Assembly (NCBI GenBank): GCA_003157315.1
Contig: PMJE01000207.1
Coordinates: 1-9,786, forward strand
Direction of reading: 5' to 3'
DNA length: 9,786 nucleotides
DNA from: Myxococcales bacterium
GTDB lineage: Bacteria > Myxococcota > Polyangia > Fen-1088
Shown here: piece after piece, positions 1-6,800 of the stretch
Layout: every line of letters starts with the position of its first letter
How positions within the stretch are numbered: position 1 is the stretch's first letter
The notes under the pieces: generated by a model
Told to the model about the DNA's origin: nothing
Database searches by the model: none
What the model saw: the letters and a program-made list of their open reading frames with translations, nothing else
Translations under genes and position numbers: made by a program

Positions 1-273
1 TGTCCCGAGGTGGCGCCGCACGACATTGACGTTTTCATGGTGCCGGGCCTTGCCTTCGATGCGCGTGGTGGCCGTGTCGGCTACGGCGGCGGGTACTACG
101 ACGAGCTGATGGCCTACGTGCGCGCTCACCCGGACGGGCCGTCGGGTTTCTTCGTCGGGTTTGGATACGATTTCCAGCTTGTGGAAAGCTGTCCCACTGG
201 TGAATGGGACGTGCCCATCCACTGCGTTGTCACGGACGCGCGCGTGGTCCGCTGTGGTGCCGTTCCTGAGTAA
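1..273 (+). CDS. 5-formyltetrahydrofolate cyclo-ligase, C-terminal part (5' truncated by window)
   Basis: The enzyme (E. coli Fau/YgfA family) uses ATP to convert 5-formyl-THF to 5,10-methenyl-THF in cytoplasmic folate metabolism. The frame is open from base 1 and ends at TAA 271-273, so only the last 90 codons are present; the family is usually about 180-200 residues. Counting from the first codon, the diagnostic block runs from VPGLAFD (residues 14-20) to GYGGGYYD (27-34), the glycine-rich substrate/phosphate-binding signature. It is followed by the expected hydrophobic strand (GFFVGFGYDFQ) and the closing DVPIHCVVTD segment, which matches the 'D.pvd.iiTe' end of the family. The rny start codon follows 9 bp after the stop, so the two genes are probably co-transcribed. 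A GTG at base 10 is internal and is not the real start. Family identification is firm; nothing can be said about the missing N-terminal half. Confidence 0.95.
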   Translation, partial: CPEVAPHDIDVFMVPGLAFDARGGRVGYGGGYYDELMAYVRAHPDGPSGFFVGFGYDFQLVESCPTGEWDVPIHCVVTDARVVRCGAVPE

Positions 274-282
274 GGCCAGCCA

Positions 283-1842
283 ATGAACCCAGTCGTCATT
301 ATCGTCGGCGTCCTGGTTGCCCTGCTTGCGGCGGGTATGGCTTTCTTCTTGGGACGGGCTTCCAAGCCGGACGCCGTACCCCAGACGGAAGAAGAGCGCC
401 AGCGTGCCCTCGCCGCTGCGCACGCCGAGGCCGATGCCATCCGTCGACAGGCCGCGCTGGAGGCCAAAGAGTCGGCGCAGAAGATCCGAGCCGAGGTCGA
501 TGCCGAGCTGCGCGTGCGTCGACAGGAGCTTGACCGGCAGGTGGCCGCGACCGGCGCCAAGCATGAGGCGCTGGAGCGGCGCGACCGCGACCTCAAGGCC
601 GAGAAGGAGAACCTGCACCGCAAGGAGCGGCAGCTTCAGGCGCGCGAGCAGGCGGCTGAGGCAGCGGCGCGCGCAGGCGCGGCGCAAGTGGCCGAGGCGC
701 GGGCGCGCCTGGAGAAGGTCGCCGGCATGACCGAAGCCGAGGCCCGCAAGACGCTGGAGGCCGAGGTGCGTGAGTCGGCACGAGCGGCAGCCGCGCTTGA
801 GGTCAGGCGGATCGAGGACGAGGCGCGCGAGCAGGCACAGCAGAAGGCGCAAATGATTCTAGCTGCAGCGGTGCAACGCTATGCCAGCGAATACGTTGCC
901 GAGCGCACGGTTTCGGTAGTGCCCCTGCCTTCCGACGACATGAAGGGACGTATTATCGGCCGCGAGGGACGCAACATCCGAGCGCTGGAACAGGCCACCG
1001 GCATCGACCTGATCATCGACGACACGCCCGAGGCAGTGGTGATTTCTTGTTTCAATCCTGTGCGGCGCGAGATTGCGCGGCTGGCGCTTACCCGCCTTAT
1101 CGCCGATGGTCGCATTCACCCGACCCGCATCGAAGAGATGGTCGAGAAAGCCACTGAGGAGGTCGAGCAGCAGTGCAAGGAGGCGGGTGAGCAAGCGGTC
1201 TTCGACTTGGGCATCGGCCGTTTGCACCCCGAGCTGTCGCGGCTTCTGGGCAAGTTGAAATTCCGCGCAGGCAGCGGGCAGAACCTGCTCGCCCATTCGG
1301 TCGAGGTGGGCTACCTTTCGGGCGTGATCGCGGGCGAGCTCGGCTATTCAGTCAAGACCGCCCGACGTGCGGGCCTACTGCACGACATCGGTTGCGCTGC
1401 GGAGCAGGAAATCGAGGGATCGCACGCCCAGGCGGGCGCGTTGCTGGCGCGCAAGTACGGCGAGTCGACCAAGATCGTCCATGCCATCGAATGCCACCAT
1501 GGCGAGGTTGCCGCAGATGACGTGCTCGACCACATTGTGGATGCGGCCAATGTGCTGGCCAACCAGCGACCGGGTGCCAAGCGCGAAACCCTCGAGACCT
1601 ACGTGCAGCGACTGGCCGACCTGGAGAAGATCGCGGGCACTTTCGATGGGGTCGAGCGCGCCTTCGCCATCCAGGCGGGACACGAAGTTCGTGTGCTGGT
1701 CGAGAATAGCAAGGTCACCGACGAACAAGCGCGCAGCCTGTCCAAGGCCATCGCACGCAAGGTAGAGGCGCAGCTCGCCTACCCAGGACAGATTCGCGTG
1801 TCGGTAGTCCGTGAAACCCGGGCCGTCGACTACGCCAAGTAG
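283..1842 (+). CDS. rny: Ribonuclease Y (endoribonuclease, RNA turnover)
   Basis: RNase Y is a membrane-anchored endonuclease that starts mRNA decay. At 519 residues it has the full family length. Domain order: an N-terminal transmembrane helix (about residues 2-25), a long charged coiled coil rich in Ala/Glu/Arg/Lys (about 28-200), a KH RNA-binding domain with the GRIIGREGRN motif (from about residue 220), and an HD phosphohydrolase domain with HSVEV, the central LLHDIG (H367, D368), GSH and CHHGE. The C-terminus ends with the family's conserved YPGQIRV..VRETRAVDYAK. Two substitutions stand out against the B. subtilis protein as I recall it. HDIGK reads HDIGC (C371), and the distal metal-ligand Asp in 'AAD.LSAARPG' reads Asn (N423, in DAANVLANQRPG). 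The ATG at 283 lies 9 bp after the cyclo-ligase stop, with a weak AAGG about 7 bp upstream; starting there preserves the anchor. Identity is certain; full catalytic activity is less so. Confidence 0.97.
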   Translation: MNPVVIIVGVLVALLAAGMAFFLGRASKPDAVPQTEEERQRALAAAHAEADAIRRQAALEAKESAQKIRAEVDAELRVRRQELDRQVAATGAKHEALERRDRDLKAEKENLHRKERQLQAREQAAEAAARAGAAQVAEARARLEKVAGMTEAEARKTLEAEVRESARAAAALEVRRIEDEAREQAQQKAQMILAAAVQRYASEYVAERTVSVVPLPSDDMKGRIIGREGRNIRALEQATGIDLIIDDTPEAVVISCFNPVRREIARLALTRLIADGRIHPTRIEEMVEKATEEVEQQCKEAGEQAVFDLGIGRLHPELSRLLGKLKFRAGSGQNLLAHSVEVGYLSGVIAGELGYSVKTARRAGLLHDIGCAAEQEIEGSHAQAGALLARKYGESTKIVHAIECHHGEVAADDVLDHIVDAANVLANQRPGAKRETLETYVQRLADLEKIAGTFDGVERAFAIQAGHEVRVLVENSKVTDEQARSLSKAIARKVEAQLAYPGQIRVSVVRETRAVDYAK

Positions 1843-1861
1843 TGCTCGGGCGGACTACTTG
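1836..1861. terminator. Inverted repeat at the end of rny (possible bidirectional 3' hairpin)
   Basis: A perfect 8-bp inverted repeat, CAAGTAGT (1836-1843) and ACTACTTG (1854-1861), encloses a 10-base GC-rich loop. It includes the rny stop codon (1840-1842) and, on the other strand, the stop of the putative minus-strand remnant (1855-1857). Part of the symmetry comes from both reading frames ending in AAG-TAG. No run of T follows on either strand, so it is not a canonical intrinsic terminator; it could still be a 3'-end stabilising stem. Confidence 0.35.
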
Positions 1862-2010
1862 CGCTTGAGCCAATAGCCCGGTTCGCGAGCTCCGTGCGCG
1901 ACTGCGGCTTCCTCAATGCTATCCGGCAGCTTGCGATAGACCGCTCGTGAACCCTCAGAATTCTGAGGACCGACGGACTCCACGGATGTCGTCTGACGTG
2001 CCGCCAGCTC
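1855..2010 (-). pseudogene. Apparent 3' remnant of a lost minus-strand gene, unknown product
   Basis: Read on the minus strand, a frame open from 2010 to the TAG at 1855-1857 has no credible start codon or ribosome binding site and is closed upstream by TGA at 2011-2013. Its last 30 or so residues look like a genuine protein end: they include AVYRKLPDSIEEAAV and finish with REPGYWLKRK before the stop. This part has mixed charged and hydrophobic residues, a Tyr-Trp pair and G/C-biased third positions, unlike typical shadow frames. The stop sits 12 bp from the rny stop, as expected for a convergent neighbour. The upstream part (about 1950-2010) looks non-coding, which puts the break near the 16-bp palindrome at 1953-1968. 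I do not recognise the family. It could be chance coding character. Confidence 0.4.
1953..1968. repeat. Perfect 16-bp palindrome
   Basis: CCTCAGAATTCTGAGG is its own reverse complement, with two 8-bp arms and no spacer. It lies in the non-coding stretch between the convincing part of the minus-strand remnant and the Cys-rich fragment. A dimeric regulator operator, a recombination scar or chance are all possible; a given 16-bp window is palindromic with probability of about 1 in 65,000 under equal base frequencies. Confidence 0.5.
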
Positions 2011-2067
2011 TCATATCCCCGTGGTTGGAGCATCCCGGAGCCGTGCGCGGTTGCATTTTCCGGCAGC

Positions 2068-2358
2068 GTGTCCGACGGCGGCGCTTGCATCGACGACGTG
2101 GAATGCGCGAACGGCTCCATGTGTGTTGTCGACTCGACTACGACATGCGAGGGCACGTGCATGCCGGCGTCGGGGGGAGCCTGTCGCACGAATGATGATT
2201 GCCCTTCGCAGCAGTACTGTGCGGCCGCGATGATGCAGGGGCCGGTCGGGAGCAGCGTGCAGAGCGATGCGTCCTCCACGATTGCTCTGGGCTTTGCTCG
2301 GGAATATCCTCGGGTCTGCGAACCGTCGCAGCAACACGGAGAGCAACTATGCCGTTGA
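2068..2358 (+). CDS. Cys-rich secreted-protein fragment, probably a truncated or decaying gene
   Basis: From the GTG at 2068 this frame encodes 96 residues with ten cysteines spaced as in the small disulfide-rich modules common in myxobacterial exported proteins: GGACIDDVECANGSMC, then CEGTCMP, then GGACRTNDDCPSQQYC. The frame stays open upstream to 1951, and the segment just before the GTG (EPCAVAFSGSVSD, with another Cys at 2044-2046) reads like more of the same domain. That suggests the true 5' end, which should carry a signal peptide, has been lost. No ribosome binding site precedes the GTG. After YC the sequence loses the regular Cys spacing, while the next frame shows RCVLHDCSGLC at about 2262-2294, so a frameshift in this area is possible. 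The stop TGA (2356-2358) overlaps the RCC1 gene start region. The product, if made, has no export signal. Function is unknown. Confidence 0.45.
   Translation: MSDGGACIDDVECANGSMCVVDSTTTCEGTCMPASGGACRTNDDCPSQQYCAAAMMQGPVGSSVQSDASSTIALGFAREYPRVCEPSQQHGEQLCR
2338..2343 (+). promoter_or_regulatory. Ribosome binding site deciding the RCC1 lipoprotein start
   Basis: GGAGAG lies 5 bases before the ATG at 2349. It supports this start rather than the in-frame TTG at 2199, which would put about 50 unrelated residues ahead of an obvious lipoprotein signal peptide. The site lies inside the 3' end of the Cys-rich frame, so translation of the two could be coupled. Confidence 0.7.
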
Positions 2359-3683
2359 TGAATAGGCTGGGCCTGCTAGCGCTGTTCCTCGCAACGTTGG
2401 CCATTCTGAACTCTTGCGGAAGGACCGGCATGGGTGGCTCGTCGGGCGGGGCTTCAGCTGGTGGTTGGGCAATATCTGGCGGAGGGCTGACTAGCGTTGG
2501 TGGCTGGGCGTCATCGATGGGAGGGCAGGCGGACGCGGCGCCGCAAGACGCTGCGGGTGGGACTGGCGGGACTACGGCTGGTCCCAGCGGCGACGCGGCT
2601 TGCTTGGGCAGCGATGGGGCAACGACCTCAGCGGACAGTAGCGCTGTCAGGGTCGTGGATGTCTCGGCTGGGAGTTCTTTGACTTGCGCTGTACTCAGCG
2701 ACGGGTCGCTTCGCTGTTGGGGAAATGGCCTTGGCTATGGCCCAGTGCCGGTGGTCGTCTCGAAGATCTCTCGAGCGATTGCTGTGTCAGTCGGTTCGGA
2801 TGGCGGGTACTCGGCGGTCGCATTAGTGCATGTCTGCGCGCTCATAGCGGATGGTTCGGTGCAATGCTGGGGCAACAACACCGATGGTCAGGCAACTGGG
2901 ACTCTTCAATCTGGCGGTGGCGCGAGTCCGGCGGCAGTGGCGGGCATCACCTCCGCCATTGCGGTTTCAGCGGGCGGGCAGCACACCTGTGCCCTCCTGA
3001 AGGACGGCACGGTCCGATGCTGGGGGTCCAACAGCAACGGGCAACTCGGCAACGGGACCACGAGCGCCCCCGGCCCCCCGACCGCCGTCGTAGGCCTGGG
3101 CGGCGCCGTCCAAGTATCTGCGGGCGCTAGCCACACTTGCGCGCGACTAGAGGACGGCACTGTCCGATGTTGGGGACTGGCTCCTGGGCTGAACTCCACG
3201 CCAGGAGATATTGGGGTCTCCGACGTCGTGGATGTTAGTGCTGGATACCAGCATAGCTGCGTTGTGTTTCAAGATGGCTCGGTCGCCTGCTGGGGCTGTT
3301 TGTACGACAGCGGGACAGGGCCCGGTTTCAACTGTGATGAGCGGCCTGGGACGGCAAAGGTTCCGAGCGTTTCGCAGGCGGTTGCAATTTCCACCGGGTA
3401 CAAGCACCGGTGCGCGTTGCTTGTCGATCACTCAATCCAGTGCTGGGGCAACGATGGCAATGGGAAGCTCGGAATCGGGGCTTCCGACTGGTACGCCGAC
3501 TCGGGTGGCGTCAACTCGGGTCTCGTAATTGGCGTTAGCCAAGGGGTCAAAGTTGTTGTGGGCTACGATCGTTCATGCGCCATCATCGCGGATGGTTCGC
3601 TGCAATGCTGGGGGGCCGGCACGGCCAATGGCGGAACCACCAGTAGTGGCGTGCCTGTGCCGGTGACGGTGACCGGTCTTTAG
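2349..3683 (+). CDS. Predicted lipoprotein with seven RCC1 repeats
   Basis: A 444-residue protein. Residues 1-22 form a hydrophobic signal peptide with a basic start (MNR at 4-6, then leucine-rich) leading to LNSC, a plausible lipobox with lipidated Cys23. A low-complexity Gly/Ser/Ala/Thr linker follows (about 24-100), typical of myxobacterial surface lipoproteins. From about residue 101 to the end there are seven copies of a roughly 50-residue RCC1-type unit, recognisable by 'vSaG..htCall.DGsv.CWG'. Seven units match one closed seven-bladed beta-propeller. Nearly every unit has two Cys (before the DG turn and in CWG), consistent with disulfides outside the cytoplasm. RCC1 propellers are interaction scaffolds; nothing here indicates guanine-nucleotide exchange or any enzyme activity. 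An in-frame ATG at 2358 overlaps the preceding TGA (TGATG), but the ATG at 2349 has the better-placed RBS. The ligand is unknown. Confidence 0.88.
   Translation: MPLMNRLGLLALFLATLAILNSCGRTGMGGSSGGASAGGWAISGGGLTSVGGWASSMGGQADAAPQDAAGGTGGTTAGPSGDAACLGSDGATTSADSSAVRVVDVSAGSSLTCAVLSDGSLRCWGNGLGYGPVPVVVSKISRAIAVSVGSDGGYSAVALVHVCALIADGSVQCWGNNTDGQATGTLQSGGGASPAAVAGITSAIAVSAGGQHTCALLKDGTVRCWGSNSNGQLGNGTTSAPGPPTAVVGLGGAVQVSAGASHTCARLEDGTVRCWGLAPGLNSTPGDIGVSDVVDVSAGYQHSCVVFQDGSVACWGCLYDSGTGPGFNCDERPGTAKVPSVSQAVAISTGYKHRCALLVDHSIQCWGNDGNGKLGIGASDWYADSGGVNSGLVIGVSQGVKVVVGYDRSCAIIADGSLQCWGAGTANGGTTSSGVPVPVTVTGL
2652..3670 (+). repeat. Tandem RCC1-coding repeats, about 150 bp period
   Basis: Seven units encode the propeller blades. 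Some retain clear DNA-level similarity. Positions 2835-2872 (unit 2) and 3576-3613 (unit 7) agree at 34 of 38 bases. The 25-base core at 3002-3026 (unit 3) recurs exactly 150 bp later at 3152-3176 (unit 4) with two differences. Units 5 and 6 are more diverged, and unit 5 has an insertion with extra Cys residues. Confidence 0.75.
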
Positions 3684-3859
3684 AGTAGTCCTCACCCCAC
3701 CTCACGCATGGCGTCGCTGGTGCAGTCACCCACGCCCTGCGACTCTCCCGATTGGTGTCCCAATTGGGGTCGCTCGGTTGACGCTGGCCCGGACGTATCG
3801 AGCGAGCCGCGGCAGCGGAGCAGAACACGCGGCATCGAGCCCAGGAAAAGCTAGCTCGA
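3684..3859. other. Intergenic gap between convergent genes
   Basis: 176 bp separate the RCC1 gene (plus) from the end of the STAND-HEAT gene (minus). No coding potential is convincing. It holds a 10-bp palindrome CCCAATTGGG (3759-3768) and, at its right end, a 7-bp inverted repeat ATCGAGC (3834-3840) / GCTCGAT (3854-3860) with a 13-base loop that overlaps the STAND-HEAT stop codon. The loop read on the minus strand contains TTTT, but no T-run follows the stem, so a terminator call is weak. Confidence 0.5.
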
Positions 3860-6800
3860 TCACCCCCCGTAGAGTCGGTCGAAGAAGGCGTGCATATCTT
3901 CCAGCTTGGCGCCGATGAAGGCGCGACCCACTTGCGCCGCCAGACGGGCCAGCGGCGGTCCTGAGTTGGCCAGTCGTTCGAGTAGGCTGCGCGCCTGCTT
4001 CGCATCCTCGCCCGGCTTGCCACCGTCAAGCCGCGAGGCCTGAATAACCAGCGCCTCAACTGCCACCAGCCGGCGCGAACTGTCGGTCTCACAGTTTTCC
4101 AGGATCTCGGCCACTTCGGCCGGGCGGCGCTGGCGAGCCCAGGTGGTGCCTAGGCCGCGGATGGCAGCAGCGCGCACATCTTGGGCCGGATCGCCGATGG
4201 CCAGTTCGAGGAAAGGCCCTGCCGCCTTGGGATCGCGCTGGGCGATGCGGGCCAAAGCCTCAGCCGCTGCGGCGCGGACCGATTCACCCTGCTGATGCAG
4301 CACCCCGGCCAACAAAGCCGCGGTGGCCTCGGGCGCCCCGGTGACATCGCCCAGGGCCAAGGCGCCCATCCGCCGGGTGGCCGGATCGCTCGCGCGCAGC
4401 ATGGCCTCGAAGACCGGCAGGACACGCTCGGGGCCGGTCCCCGAAGCGGCTGCCAGCGCGCGCACCGCCTCGGCGCGCACCAGGCCCTGGCGGTCTTCGG
4501 CTCCCGCCTGCAAGATCTCCAGTGCGGGTGGCTGCATGCCGGCCGCGGCCTTCATGGCCTCAAGCCGCAGGCTATCGTTGCCGTCCCGGACAGCCAGGCG
4601 CAGGATGCTGGTCAGGCTCGCGTGCGCGGCAACTCGCAGGACGATCTGGCGCTCCTCGAGATCGCCCTGCAGGAAGAAGCCCGACAGCTTCTTGTCGAGA
4701 TCGGCGGCACGGTTTCCCAGCGGCGATCCGGTATTGGCATAGACTATCAGCGCCTCGGCGGCCGCTACGCGCACCGTGCGCTCGGGATCTTCGAGCAAGT
4801 TGATGAGCGGCCCGAGCACGATTTCGCGGACCCGTCCGGCCAGCGCGCCCAGCGAGGCGGCGGCCGCGGCACGCACAGTCGGCTCGTCCGAAGAGGTCAG
4901 CTCGATGGCCATGCGCGCGGCGCCCTTGGGATCGCCTTCGGTCAGACTGCCCAGGCAAGAGGCGGCCTCGGTGCGCACCTCGCGGTTGGCATCGCGTGCA
5001 GCCATGCGCAGGTAGGGTGAGGCGGCGGCAGGATTCTTGACGGCCACAACACACAGGGCGCGCGCGCACGCGCCGCGGGTGTTGACATCGCCTTGCTTGA
5101 GCGCGCGCACCAGCGCAGGCAGCACCGCCGGCGGCCGGGATTTGCCGATCTCGCCCAGCGCCTCGACGATGAAGCGACGCAGACCCGGTCGCACGTTGGC
5201 CAGCACATGTCCGAGCAGCTCGGCGATCACGACCGGCTGTGCAACCGCCAGACGCAGTGCTGAGTCGAGCGCGGCCTTTTGCACCTCGGCGTTCGGGTCG
5301 AGCAGCGCTTTGCGTACCAGTTCGGGACCTTCGCGTCGCAAGTAGCCGAAGCCACGCGCCGCCTCCACCCGCACTTCGGGGGTTGGATCGTAGAGGAAGA
5401 CTTTGAGCGGCTTTGCCGCCATGTCGGGCTGCTTGATCGCCACCACTCCCCAAAGCGCCGCGCCGGTCACTCGCCCGGAAGGTGGGCCTTTGCTGGCAGC
5501 CAGGGCCAGCTCGCTCACCTTGGCGGGATCGATCAGCCGGGCGTAGAGCGGTAGGGCGACGGTGCGCAGGCGTGGCGACGCGTCCGGCATCACCGCCTTC
5601 TCCAACATGGGGCGCAGATTGTTGGAAATGGTGTTGGTACGGCGGAGAAACGACAACGCGGAGACGCGCGCCTCTTCGGGCGCACTTTCATCCGACGCAA
5701 TCTGGGCCAGAACTGTCGCGGCCTCGGTCGGGGCTCGCACTGCGATCTGGTCGAGCAGCCCCACCGCGGACCGCCGGGCCATTCCGTCCGTGCTCCACAG
5801 CGCCAGGCGCACGGCATCGGCCGCTGCCGCAGGCGAGCGCGCGGCCAAATCGAGCAGCGACGTCTCCGCCTGCCGGCGGAACGAGGCGTCCTTGTCGGCG
5901 AGAGCCACCGACAGAATGCTGGCGGTAGTGGTGGCATCGAGGCTGCTGCACTCCCGCAGGACCGCGCTGCGCACGGCAAAGGATTGGTCGGCCAAAGCGG
6001 CGCGCAGAGTGGCGGCGTGGGCACCCTTGCCCTGACGTCGATCAATGGCGGCCGCCACCTCGACCCCGCGTCGACGCACATCGGGCGACGGATCGTTGAG
6101 CGCGGCAGCCAGGATCTCATCTTCGCCAGCGCGACCGGTGCCCACCACGGCCAGGGCTTCCAGGGCGTCGCGACGTGAGGCGGGATCGGCAAAGGCTTGT
6201 TTCAGCGAGACCACGCCGTTGGGTTCACCGAGCAGCACCAGCGAAACCCCGCGCGGCACTGGCCCCAGACCATCGATCACTGCGCGCAGCCAGGAAGGAA
6301 GCCGGGCTGTCCGGTTGGCATCCAGGGACCCCAGGGCACGGCCGCTGGCGATGCGAGAGCCCAGATCGCCCGCGACGCTGCCGGCGGCGAAGCCAGTGTC
6401 GGCGATCATCGAACCGTGGCGGGGATGGGCCGAAAAGAAGTGCAAGAAGGCAAGCGAGGGACGTCCCCGTAGCACGACGACCCGGCTGCCGGGCTGGTCG
6501 CGCGCGGGCTCGAAGGCCAAAGTGTAGGTGGTGCGCACCTCAAAGATGAGGGCGATCAATACGGCGAGCAGCAGGGTGATGGACGAGCCGATCTGCACAG
6601 CGCTGCGCCGGATGCTGCGTTTGAGCGTGGTCGCTTCATCGGATGCCAGGTCACCGCCGAGATAGCGGCGCACCCGGCGGATTTCAGGCAGCGAGAGGCG
6701 TCCGCCGGCTAGAATGCGGCGGCGCAAGGTGCGGCGGATGTCGTGCGCCGCACTCACGTCACTGGCCGCGAAATCCTCGATGCGGGCGACCAGACACGGG

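Noticed and set aside
1830..2279. Minus-strand open frame of 149 codons across the debris region
   Set aside because: It is a different frame from the protein-like ending at 1855, runs into the 3' end of rny, and its translation (Ser/His/Pro-rich, irregular) shows no domain.
2199..2348. TTG start extending the RCC1 gene upstream by 50 codons
   Set aside because: The ATG at 2349 has a well-placed GGAGAG and begins a lipoprotein signal peptide; the extension would bury it.
3660..3679. CCGGT/ACCGG stem followed by TCTTT at the end of the RCC1 gene as an intrinsic terminator
   Set aside because: The stem is only 5 bp, lies in the coding sequence and has a very short T-run.
3759..3768. CCCAATTGGG palindrome in the convergent gap
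   Set aside because: Ten bases is short enough to be expected by chance in a window this size, and nothing nearby needs an operator.
4181..5020. Long plus-strand open frame (279 codons) and several other open frames opposite the STAND-HEAT gene
   Set aside because: They mirror the strong G/C third-position bias of the minus-strand gene. The translations are low-complexity Arg/Gly/Ala-rich, without family motifs, and the HEAT periodicity explains the minus strand fully.
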